From positions 6,228 through 70,227 of the forward strand of contig DHVK01000014.1 of the NCBI GenBank assembly GCA_002412625.1: a stretch of 64,000 bases of DNA. Direction: 5' to 3'. Source of the DNA: Cloacimonetes bacterium UBA5210. Lineage in GTDB: Bacteria; Cloacimonadota; Cloacimonadia; Cloacimonadales; Cloacimonadaceae. The notes below the pieces were generated by a model, which did no database searches, was not told where the DNA came from, and saw nothing but the letters and a program-made list of their open reading frames with translations. Shown here piece after piece: positions 1 through 7,904 of this stretch (its first letter is position 1; every line of letters starts with the position of its first letter). The position numbers were made by a program, and so were the translations under genes.

Positions 1-1025
1 AGCTTGGCACTGCCACCGGTCAGAATGATGCCGGCTGTTACCAGCTCGGGTGTGTAAAAATCTTTGCTGCGATTGTAGCACATGGCCAGCATTTCTTCCA
101 CACGGTGCTGAATCACGTGGCTAACCAGATACTGTGGGCGGCGGGAACCGGATCTGCCGCTGATGCCTTCCACGTCTATTTCCAGGGTTTGATCCACATC
201 GCTGGCAATGGCATTGCCATATTGGGTCTTGATGTACTCGGCACTGGCAAGGGTGGTCTTGAGGCCGATTGCCAGATCTTCCGTGATGGCTTTTCCGGCC
301 ATGGGAATGACCAGTACTTTTTCCAGTGAACCGCGATTGTATATGGAGATATCGCAAGAACCGCCACCGATGTCCATCAGGACTGCGCCCAAGCGGCGCT
401 CGTCTTCCGAAAGCACGCTGTGACTTAGGGCCACGTGAGTGAGCACATAGTTGTCCTGATCCATCTCGTAACCGGAAAGCTCGATGCATTTGGTCAGGTT
501 TCGCATCGGGGTAAGCTCCGAGAGTATCGTGAGGACCTTGGCGGTGAGGTGAAATCCGTTCATATTTACAGGATTTCGGATATCATCCTGAGAATCGATG
601 ATGTAATCATGGGGAATGCCGTGGAGGATCTTGTGGCGTTCAAAGCCTTTCTGGATCTTGACGCTGTTTTTGGCGTCGTTGATCACTTGTTCCACGTGCT
701 CAATATCTATATCTCCGGGTTCATTCGGGGTGTCTGTAGGGATCGCGATGCGGCCATCGCCGACCTGGGTGCGGATATGCTCTCCGGTGATGTTGGCATA
801 GATGTTCGTCGCATTGGTGTCAGCGGCATGTTCGGCTTCTTCCAGCGACTTCCGAACCTGATTGGAGAGAGCCTGGATATCTTTCACGATGCCCCGTTCA
901 ATGCCTTCGGAGGGGCATTCGCCAATTCCAATAACTTCCAGACGGTTGTTGGCAAGGGTTTTGGCGATGATGGATCTTACTGTGGTGGAGCCAATATCCA
1001 AGGCTGTGATGATGGTGCTTTTCAT
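1..1025 (-). CDS. ftsA: Cell division protein FtsA, C-terminus outside window
   Basis: FtsA is an actin-like ATPase that tethers FtsZ to the inner membrane and recruits later division proteins. The visible 341 residues begin MKSTIITALDIGSTTVRSII, the phosphate-1 motif of the actin/Hsp70 fold. A second phosphate loop (VLMDIGGGSCDISIY) and an adenosine-type motif (TAGIILTGGSAK) follow near the window edge. A typical FtsA has about 400-420 residues, so roughly the last 70, including the membrane-targeting helix, are missing here only because the window ends. The ATG overlaps the ftsQ stop codon by four bases (ATGA), so the two are probably translationally coupled. ftsZ would be expected next, outside the window. 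Confidence 0.93.
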   Translation of the reverse strand, partial: MKSTIITALDIGSTTVRSIIAKTLANNRLEVIGIGECPSEGIERGIVKDIQALSNQVRKSLEEAEHAADTNATNIYANITGEHIRTQVGDGRIAIPTDTPNEPGDIDIEHVEQVINDAKNSVKIQKGFERHKILHGIPHDYIIDSQDDIRNPVNMNGFHLTAKVLTILSELTPMRNLTKCIELSGYEMDQDNYVLTHVALSHSVLSEDERRLGAVLMDIGGGSCDISIYNRGSLEKVLVIPMAGKAITEDLAIGLKTTLASAEYIKTQYGNAIASDVDQTLEIDVEGISGRSGSRRPQYLVSHVIQHRVEEMLAMCYNRSKDFYTPELVTAGIILTGGSAK

Positions 1026-1777
1026 TTGTTTCCTGCCTTTACTACTACCTGGTTGTCGAAGCGAAGGTCCACTACGCTGCGCCGGGCAATGTTGCCGTTG
1101 TCTTGCACAAACTGGTAGCGCCTAAGCTGGTTTGCAATGTCTGTTTCGCCGGGTATGATACGCGTGCCATAGCGGGCGTCAATGATGTTGATGGTGTTGT
1201 CTATCATATAATATTCAGAGATGAGCGGCAGATACTCCGGAGCTTCCTGCATGATCCGGAGGTGCATGGTCAGGATTCTGCTGAGATCCGGCTTGGTCAG
1301 GCGCACTCCGGGTTTCAGTTGTGAATCCTTGAAATAGGAGCTATAAATGGGAATATCCTCCCGATAGACGGGGCTGTAACGTTCCATTACCACGGCTTCC
1401 TGATCCACGGGGTAGAGGTTGCCCTCGAAACTCTTGACATACAGGATGCCGCTGCGTTCTGTGATGCTGATCTTGATGGTGCTAAGGAGCTGTCGTTTTA
1501 CTTTCAAGCTCTTGATCCGGGAGATCTTTGTGAGGTCTGTTTTGATGCTTTTCTTTGGTACTTTGAAGAGGTTCATCCCGATGTAGGCTTGGCATTGTTT
1601 GAGAATCAGCGAATCCGGAACAGCGCTGTTGCCTTCCAGGGAGATGCTCTTGACCTCCAGAGCGGGCAGATGTCTGAGAGCGTACCAAGAACCGATGCCC
1701 AGGGCAATTACGCCTGCCAGGCACAGACTGAAATACAGATAATATCTGCTGTTTCCTCTACGCTTTCTTTCCTTCAT
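1022..1777 (-). CDS. ftsQ: Cell division protein FtsQ/DivIB
   Basis: This is a bitopic membrane protein of the divisome that bridges early and late division proteins. The 251 residues show a basic N-terminus (MKERKRRGNSRYY), one membrane helix at about residues 12-32 and a POTRA-type start (VKSISLEGNSAVPDSLI) at about 42-58. The periplasmic domain that follows is typical of FtsQ. Its position between murC and ftsA is the classic dcw location. Sequence conservation in this family is weak, so the call rests on topology, the POTRA start and synteny. murB and ddl, which often sit between murC and ftsQ, are absent; a 68-base gap separates murC from this gene. Confidence 0.85.
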   Translation of the reverse strand: MKERKRRGNSRYYLYFSLCLAGVIALGIGSWYALRHLPALEVKSISLEGNSAVPDSLILKQCQAYIGMNLFKVPKKSIKTDLTKISRIKSLKVKRQLLSTIKISITERSGILYVKSFEGNLYPVDQEAVVMERYSPVYREDIPIYSSYFKDSQLKPGVRLTKPDLSRILTMHLRIMQEAPEYLPLISEYYMIDNTINIIDARYGTRIIPGETDIANQLRRYQFVQDNGNIARRSVVDLRFDNQVVVKAGNK

Positions 1778-1845
1778 CTTTGTACCTTATTGATAGTAAT
1801 GCATATGAAGCTCTGAGTGCCCAATTGGGGAAATGGCTAAAAAGC

Positions 1846-3258
1846 TCATAAGTTACTACTTTTTTTAGCTTTACTGTTTGTGTCAATACTTTTCTTGAGC
1901 TCATTCAAGATTTCTTCACCATATTGCCAAATGTTTCCTGCTCCCATGGTGATCAGGATGTCATCCGGCTTCAACAAGGCGATAGTTTCTTCCACGATGC
2001 GGGCGTTATCATCCACTGTATGCACCTGATGGTGTCCGCTTTGGATGGCCACATCGGCAATTAGTTTGGACGTTATTCCCGGGATCGGTAACTCCCGGGC
2101 GGGGTAGATAGGCGCCAGAATCAGGCAATCGCAACTGAAGAAGGCTTTGCCGAACTTTTCGTAAAGATCTCTGGTGCGCGAATACAAGTGAGGCTGGAAG
2201 AGAGCCACGATGCGGCGGTCAACACTATCTTTAAAACCTTCCAGGGTAGCCAGAATCTCGGTGGGATGGTGGGCGTAATCGTCATAGACAGTAATGCTCT
2301 GCTCTTCGCCCTTCAGTTCGAAACGGCGGTACACCCCGCTGAAGGCAGCCATGCCATCCTGAATGCTTTTGAAGGGGATGTCCAGTTCCAGGCCGATCGT
2401 TGCGGCCAGCAGGGAGTTTTGAATGTTGTGTTTACCGGTTACGTTCATCGAGATTTTGCCCAGTTTATAGCCCTTGAAAGCAAGGTCGTAGGTGGTGGCA
2501 AAATTCTTCATTTGGATGTTCAGAGCTTGCACGTCTGCTTGGCGAGAGAGACCGTAGGTGACGATCTTTTTGTTGATATGGGGCAAGATAGCCTGTACAC
2601 CGGGGTCGTCCAAACAGGCGATCACACTGCCAAAAAAGGGAACCTTGTTGGCATATTCGATAAACGCGCCCTTGATGTCGTCCAAATTGCGGTAGCAATC
2701 CAGATGATCTTCGTCCACATTGGTGATGCCGGCTATACAAGGAGTGAGGGAGAGGAAGGAATGGTCATATTCGTCGGCTTCCACCACGATATATTTGCCG
2801 GAGCCCATCACGTTGTTTGAGCCAAAGTTTTTCACCTTGCCGCCCACGATGATGGTGGGGTCCAGACCTGCAGCTTCCAGCACCATTCCGGTCATGGAAG
2901 TAGTAGTGGTTTTTCCGTGCGTCCCGGAAATGCCAATGGAAAAGCTCATTCTGGTGATTTCCGCCAACATTTCGGCCCGGCGGATGACGGGGATTTTCAT
3001 GGATTTTGCGGCCACGATTTCGGCGTTGTCGTCCTTCACCGCGGAAGATTTTACCACCACGTCCGCATCCCGGATCAACTCCGGATCATGCCCTTCGGTG
3101 ATCTTGATGCCAAGGCTCTCCAGGTGCGCAGTGAGGTCTGTCTTCTTCATGTCTGAGCCACTGATTTCCAGGCCTTGATTGAACAGGAACTCGGCGATAC
3201 CACTCATGCCGATGCCGCCAATGCCGATGAAGTGAATCTTTTTTGTTCTACCAAGCAT
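1846..3258 (-). CDS. murC: UDP-N-acetylmuramate--L-alanine ligase MurC
   Basis: MurC is a cytoplasmic ATP-dependent ligase that adds L-alanine to UDP-N-acetylmuramic acid, the first amino acid of the peptidoglycan stem. The 470 residues contain the N-terminal Rossmann start (KIHFIGIGGIGMSGIAE), the Mur ligase P-loop (GISGTHGKTTTTSM) at about residues 109-122, the central motif EADEYDHSF and the C-terminal YDDYAHHPTEI signature of MurC. Length is normal. It follows murG by nine bases. No murB is fused or adjacent, so the enzyme making its substrate must be encoded elsewhere. Confidence 0.97.
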   Translation of the reverse strand: MLGRTKKIHFIGIGGIGMSGIAEFLFNQGLEISGSDMKKTDLTAHLESLGIKITEGHDPELIRDADVVVKSSAVKDDNAEIVAAKSMKIPVIRRAEMLAEITRMSFSIGISGTHGKTTTTSMTGMVLEAAGLDPTIIVGGKVKNFGSNNVMGSGKYIVVEADEYDHSFLSLTPCIAGITNVDEDHLDCYRNLDDIKGAFIEYANKVPFFGSVIACLDDPGVQAILPHINKKIVTYGLSRQADVQALNIQMKNFATTYDLAFKGYKLGKISMNVTGKHNIQNSLLAATIGLELDIPFKSIQDGMAAFSGVYRRFELKGEEQSITVYDDYAHHPTEILATLEGFKDSVDRRIVALFQPHLYSRTRDLYEKFGKAFFSCDCLILAPIYPARELPIPGITSKLIADVAIQSGHHQVHTVDDNARIVEETIALLKPDDILITMGAGNIWQYGEEILNELKKSIDTNSKAKKSSNL

Positions 3259-3267
3259 GTAATCTCC

Positions 3268-4320
3268 TTAGAAAAAGCTTAGAATATCGTTTGCGATCTG
3301 CTCTGCCGCTGTATTTGGGGGCAGTTGGTGTAAGCGCTCGCGCATCAGATGGCGATCCATGGTCTTGATGACGGAAAGCAGAGTTTGCGGGCTCAGATCT
3401 GTTTGGTTGATGAGTTCTGCCACACCCTTGTTCTTTTGGGCTAAGGCATTGTGATATTGATGGTTTTCTGCAGCAGTGGGCAGGGGAATCAGAATGGCGG
3501 GCAGTGCGGAGGCTTCCAATTCGGCGATGGTCAAAGCTCCGGCCCGGGTGATGGCTAAATCTGCCGCGCGCATCATTGCCGGCAGTTCGTTCGAAAAATC
3601 GAAGATGTGCAAGCCTTTCTTGCCTTTGTATTGCTGGCTGAATTTTTGGTAAGTGCGACTACCTGTCTGCCAGAGAATCTGCCAGTCATCATCCAAAAGC
3701 AAGCTTACGAGGCTGGAAATGGCGGAGTTGATCGCCAGAGATCCCTGTGACCCACCGGTGACCAAAATTGTGGGCTTAGCTGTCTGCAATCCGAATTTTG
3801 CCAAATCCGTTTCCTCGCCCGGGATCTGCGGCAGAATCGGGATCCCGAAGTTTTTCAGGTTGCTGCCCTGAATGTGTCGTCTGGTGTCTTCAAAAGAAAT
3901 ATAGAGCCGTTGCAGATGTCTGGCCAGATGCTTGGTCGTGAGCCCGGGGAAGGAGTTACTCTCGTGCAAGAAACAGGGTAGTTTCTTTCTGATGGCGGCA
4001 ATCGCGACCGGGCCGGCGACAAATCCGCCGGTGGTGATTACGCCGTCCACTTTCTGCTGGCTCAGGATCTTCCCGGAGCGCAGGACGCTGCCAAACAGAT
4101 AGTAAGGAAACAGCAGATTGCCCGGTTTGAAGCCCCGATAGAGCTTTTGGACCTTGATGGGGAAGAAGGGGAGCCCGGCTTTGTGGGCCATGCGCTCCTC
4201 CATGCTAAGCGAGTTTCCGATCATGATGCATTCGTGACCTTTGGCTTGCAGCTGTTTGATCAAAGCGAGTGCGGGCACAATGTGACCACCGGTTCCACCG
4301 GCACCGAAAGCAAACTTCAC
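3268..4320 (-). CDS. murG: MurG, lipid II-forming GlcNAc transferase
   Basis: MurG is a peripheral membrane glycosyltransferase (GT28) that converts lipid I to lipid II by adding GlcNAc from UDP-GlcNAc. The 350-residue product starts with the family motif GAGGTGGHIVPALAL. It has the acceptor-side loop HESNSFPGLTTK near residue 120, the GGSQGSLAIN loop and the donor-binding segment RAGALTIAELEA. The start is GTG, overlapping the TGA of ftsW (GTGA), which indicates translational coupling inside the dcw operon. Confidence 0.96.
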   Translation of the reverse strand: MKFAFGAGGTGGHIVPALALIKQLQAKGHECIMIGNSLSMEERMAHKAGLPFFPIKVQKLYRGFKPGNLLFPYYLFGSVLRSGKILSQQKVDGVITTGGFVAGPVAIAAIRKKLPCFLHESNSFPGLTTKHLARHLQRLYISFEDTRRHIQGSNLKNFGIPILPQIPGEETDLAKFGLQTAKPTILVTGGSQGSLAINSAISSLVSLLLDDDWQILWQTGSRTYQKFSQQYKGKKGLHIFDFSNELPAMMRAADLAITRAGALTIAELEASALPAILIPLPTAAENHQYHNALAQKNKGVAELINQTDLSPQTLLSVIKTMDRHLMRERLHQLPPNTAAEQIANDILSFF

Positions 4321-5459
4321 AGAGTCCTCCTTTGGGCACTAACGTTCAAAATTACGCCCACTCCGATGCTATCCATCAACAAGGCACTACCACCATAGCT
4401 GATGAAGGGCAGAGTGTTTCCGGTTGGGGGCAGGATGCTCATAGCCACTCCGGTATTTACCAGAACATTGCAGTAGATGTTTAGCCCCATGCCGGCGGCA
4501 AGAAACTTCAAGTATTTGTCTTCTTGTTTTTCAGCCATTTTCAGGGTAGCAAAAAACAAAATGCTGTGTAATATAAAGACTACCATCGCACCCAAATATC
4601 CGGTTTCTTCCCCAATGATGGTGTACACATAGTCCGTGCGTGCTTCCGGAAGATAGTAATGCTTGGCCCGGCCACGCGCGATTCCGGTTCCCAAAAAACC
4701 ACCGCTGGTAAGAGCAGTGAGGCTTTCACGCACTTGATAATCAGCATCAGAAGCGGTGGAAAGATCCCGCTCGGGAAAGAACAGACTATAGCGCTTGTAT
4801 GTGCGCAGACGCTGCATGCGGAAGCCGTCACCCTTTGTGACGACCAGCATTCCGGCGATTAATCCTGCCGCTAAAATAATCAGTAGTATCCGTTTGCGGA
4901 TTCCGGCATACAACAGCATTCCTAAAAGCGCCGAGGCACCGATGATGATGGCACTAAGATGTTTTCCCCAAAGTATGAGGCCAAAAACCACAACGGTCAG
5001 CACGGTCAGTTCCGGGAAGTTCTTGGGGAAATGCATTATGTTTTTGGTGTCTCGCAGTAGTTGCTGCTTCTTGTCCAACACGTTGGCAAAGAAGAAGACC
5101 AGAGCGATGCGGGCAAAAAACGAAGGTTGAAAACTGAAGAAACCGAAGTTTAACTGGCGGGTAGCGCCCTTGATCGTGGCTCCTTTGAGCAGCACCCAGA
5201 TCAGCATGATGATGGCGATGTAAACCAGCCAAGTATTGGTGAACCGCAGCTTTGGAAAATCGAAGAAATAGAGAATGAAGATCGCGACAGTGCCGGAGAT
5301 CCCCAAAAAGATCAGGTGGCGATAGAAATATGCCATAGAGCTCTGCACGGAAGTGATATCCACCATCACGATCAACCCGATCAGGCACAAAGCCAGATAG
5401 CTGAGAAAGATCGTGCGGTCGAAACCGACGATATATGTGCTAAGCCTGTTCCTTTTCAC
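4317..5459 (-). CDS. ftsW: FtsW, SEDS-family septal peptidoglycan polymerase
   Basis: FtsW is a polytopic SEDS glycosyltransferase that polymerises lipid II at the septum with a partner class B PBP (here ftsI upstream). The 380 residues are strongly hydrophobic with about ten membrane segments. Family landmarks are the loop LTALTSGGFLGTGIARGRAKHYYLPEARTD-type region, IIGEETGYLGA and the C-terminal ILPPTGNTLPFISYGGSALL. The start is GTG, lying 20 bases inside the end of murD. A RodA assignment is possible from sequence alone; location in the dcw cluster favours FtsW. Confidence 0.93.
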   Translation of the reverse strand: MKRNRLSTYIVGFDRTIFLSYLALCLIGLIVMVDITSVQSSMAYFYRHLIFLGISGTVAIFILYFFDFPKLRFTNTWLVYIAIIMLIWVLLKGATIKGATRQLNFGFFSFQPSFFARIALVFFFANVLDKKQQLLRDTKNIMHFPKNFPELTVLTVVVFGLILWGKHLSAIIIGASALLGMLLYAGIRKRILLIILAAGLIAGMLVVTKGDGFRMQRLRTYKRYSLFFPERDLSTASDADYQVRESLTALTSGGFLGTGIARGRAKHYYLPEARTDYVYTIIGEETGYLGAMVVFILHSILFFATLKMAEKQEDKYLKFLAAGMGLNIYCNVLVNTGVAMSILPPTGNTLPFISYGGSALLMDSIGVGVILNVSAQRRTL

Positions 5460-6792
5460 TCTTTAGTTTCCTCACGATTTGCTTGAATGTTTCGCCCCGG
5501 TGCTCAAAGTTTTTGAACTTGTCAAAGCTGGCACAGGCGGGGCTCAGGACGATGTTGTCGCCCAGGGTGGATTCTTCCCAAGCCAGGCGCACACATTCCT
5601 CAAAATCATCGACGAGGATGAGCGGCACCTTGCCCAGCCAGGTTTGCTGCATTTTATAGCGGCTGTCTCCGGTTATATATGCCCGAATTGCATGAGTTTG
5701 CAAGGCATCAGTGATCTGGGAATAGTCTTCACCCTTGTCTGAGCCACCCAGGATGATCCGGATCGGACGTTCAAAAGATTCCAGAGCGCTTTTCACCGAA
5801 TCTGTGTTTGTAGCTTTGGAATCGTTATAGAAACTGACTCCGTTCACACTTGCGACAAACTCCAGCCGATGGGGCAGGGACATGAAACTCTTTACAGAGT
5901 TCATCGCCTGGGGGATATCCAGTTCCAAAGCCTGGATGCAAAGTAGCGCGGCCATAGTATTCAGCTGATTGTGCGGACCCTTGATCGGCAGATCGTAGAT
6001 AGAAAGCCGGTGCTGCCCGATGCAGATGAATTTGCCGTCCAGATGCGCCGGAGCAATAGTGGCTTCCCGGCTGAAGTAAAGCTTCCACGCTTTCAGGTTC
6101 GCATCCCGGCGGGTGATTTCTGCTGAATCAAGATAGAGCACTGCAAAGTCTTGCGGGCCTTGATAACGGAAGATGTTCATTTTGCTGGCGCAGTAATCCG
6201 AGAAACCGTTATAGCGGTTCAGGTGGTCCGGACTGAGGTTCAGGAGCACTGCCACATGTGGCGCAAAGCTATGGACCAGATCCAGCTGGAAGCTGCTGAT
6301 TTCCAAAACAATATACTCGATACCGGGTTTATGGATGGGGAAACTGCAGAAGGCGTCACCGATGTTTCCGGCGAGGATGCTATTCCTGCCCAAGCTGATC
6401 AGGAGATGGTGGATCAAGCTGGCAGTTGTGCTTTTGCCATTGGAACCGGTGATTGCGATCACGATGCTGTCTTCAGCCTTTATCTGCCAGCCGAATTCAA
6501 TCTCCGAGATCATGCGGATGCCTTTCTGCCGGCCAGTTTGGATAATCGGGGCATTCAGCGGGATCCCCGGGCTCACAATCCAGACATCGCAATCCAGCAG
6601 CTTGTCCGTGTGGCCGCCAAATTCGCATGCGAAATCACGGCACAATTGATCGGCCGAGGGTATCTGATCCCGGGTAAGCAAGTCACTCAAAAAGGCTTTA
6701 CCACCCAGTTCTTTGATCTTATATGCGGCGGCTATCCCGCTCCGGGCTAAACCCAATACGCCATAATGCAGTGATGCGTCAAACATGTTCAT
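5440..6792 (-). CDS. murD: UDP-N-acetylmuramoylalanine--D-glutamate ligase MurD
   Basis: MurD is a cytoplasmic ligase adding D-glutamate to UDP-MurNAc-L-Ala. The 450 residues have the N-terminal nucleotide-fold start (YGVLGLARSGIAAAYKI), an SPGIPLNAP motif, the Mur ligase P-loop AITGSNGKSTTASLI near residue 115, LNLSPDHLNRY and the C-terminal NDSKATNTDS and LILGGSDKGEDY-like motifs characteristic of MurD. The gene overlaps ftsW by 20 bases and starts eight bases after mraY ends. Confidence 0.97.
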   Translation of the reverse strand: MNMFDASLHYGVLGLARSGIAAAYKIKELGGKAFLSDLLTRDQIPSADQLCRDFACEFGGHTDKLLDCDVWIVSPGIPLNAPIIQTGRQKGIRMISEIEFGWQIKAEDSIVIAITGSNGKSTTASLIHHLLISLGRNSILAGNIGDAFCSFPIHKPGIEYIVLEISSFQLDLVHSFAPHVAVLLNLSPDHLNRYNGFSDYCASKMNIFRYQGPQDFAVLYLDSAEITRRDANLKAWKLYFSREATIAPAHLDGKFICIGQHRLSIYDLPIKGPHNQLNTMAALLCIQALELDIPQAMNSVKSFMSLPHRLEFVASVNGVSFYNDSKATNTDSVKSALESFERPIRIILGGSDKGEDYSQITDALQTHAIRAYITGDSRYKMQQTWLGKVPLILVDDFEECVRLAWEESTLGDNIVLSPACASFDKFKNFEHRGETFKQIVRKLKSEKEQA

Positions 6793-6800
6793 TCCTCAGA

Positions 6801-7904
6801 TTATCGAAGTTTAATGGTGCTGAGGCCAATTGCCACCAGCAGGATCGCTACAATATAGAAGCGAATGACTATTTTGGTTTCGTGAATGCCCTTAAGTTCA
6901 TAATGGTGATGAACCGGGGCGCACAAATAGACTCTGCGACCTGCACCATACTTCCTTTTGGTATACTTGAACCAGGATCGCTGCAGGATCACGCTAAAGG
7001 TTTCGAAGACAAAGATAAAGCCGATGATGACCAGAAAGATCTGTTCTTTCAGCAGCACAGAGATTACGGCCAGAAGACCGCCTAAAGCCAGAGAACCGGT
7101 ATCGCCCATAAATACTTGCGCCGGATAGCTATTGTACCAAAGAAAGCCGATCAGGGCACCCATCATTCCGGAAATGAAAACCGTAAGTTCACCGGCGCTT
7201 TGGATGAATTCCAGATTCAAGTAGCCGGCGACAATGAAATTGCCCTTCAGATAACTCATTATTCCCAAGCCAAGGGCGGAAAAAGCGAGTGTGCCGGCTG
7301 CAAGCCCATCCAGGCCATCAGTGAGATTCACGGCATTTGAACTTCCGGTGATCATGAACACTACAAACGGGATGAAGAGCCAGCCCAGGGGCATGATTAA
7401 GTCTTTGAAAAAGGGGATCTGCAGATTTGTGATCTGATCAGCGGGAGACGCGCTGTAATAAATAGAGAGCGTAAGGATGAGCGCGATGGATATCTGGCCC
7501 CAGAGTTTGTACTTGGGGACCAAGCCTTTCTTGGCCTTCACAAAATTCTTCAGATAATCGTCCAAAAATCCCAAGATACCTAACCACAATGTGCTGAGGT
7601 ACATCATCAGAATGGCGTAGTTGGTCAGGATGTTCCACATCAGTGAAGCCACCAGCAAGGCTACCAGAATAATGACCCCGCCCATGGTGGGAGTGCCTGC
7701 CTTGATTCTGTGTTTCTCCGGCATATCTTCATCGATGCTTTCGACCGCGGCTTTGCGTTTCAACATCCGAATGAAGGGAGGACCGAAGATCAAAGTAAAC
7801 AGCAATGCGGTGATAAAAGCACCGATTGAGCGGAACGTGACATAGCGAAAGACGTTGAAGATAATGGAGTAATCGGCCATGGGATACAACAGATGATAGA
7901 GCAT
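6801..7904 (-). CDS. mraY: MraY, phospho-MurNAc-pentapeptide translocase
   Basis: MraY is an integral membrane enzyme that transfers phospho-MurNAc-pentapeptide to undecaprenyl phosphate, making lipid I. The 367 residues have about ten membrane helices and the catalytic aspartate motifs: GFLDDYLK, NLTDGLDGLA and MGDTGSLALGG, plus the C-terminal APVHHHYELKG histidine motif. The ATG shares one base with the TGA of the upstream murE/F fusion, so the two are coupled. Length and motifs are standard. Confidence 0.97.
   Translation of the reverse strand: MLYHLLYPMADYSIIFNVFRYVTFRSIGAFITALLFTLIFGPPFIRMLKRKAAVESIDEDMPEKHRIKAGTPTMGGVIILVALLVASLMWNILTNYAILMMYLSTLWLGILGFLDDYLKNFVKAKKGLVPKYKLWGQISIALILTLSIYYSASPADQITNLQIPFFKDLIMPLGWLFIPFVVFMITGSSNAVNLTDGLDGLAAGTLAFSALGLGIMSYLKGNFIVAGYLNLEFIQSAGELTVFISGMMGALIGFLWYNSYPAQVFMGDTGSLALGGLLAVISVLLKEQIFLVIIGFIFVFETFSVILQRSWFKYTKRKYGAGRRVYLCAPVHHHYELKGIHETKIVIRFYIVAILLVAIGLSTIKLR

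Noticed and set aside
435..1118. 227-residue plus-strand open frame
   Set aside because: It is the antisense shadow of ftsA/ftsQ, which show clear family motifs on the minus strand; the plus-strand translation matches nothing recognisable.
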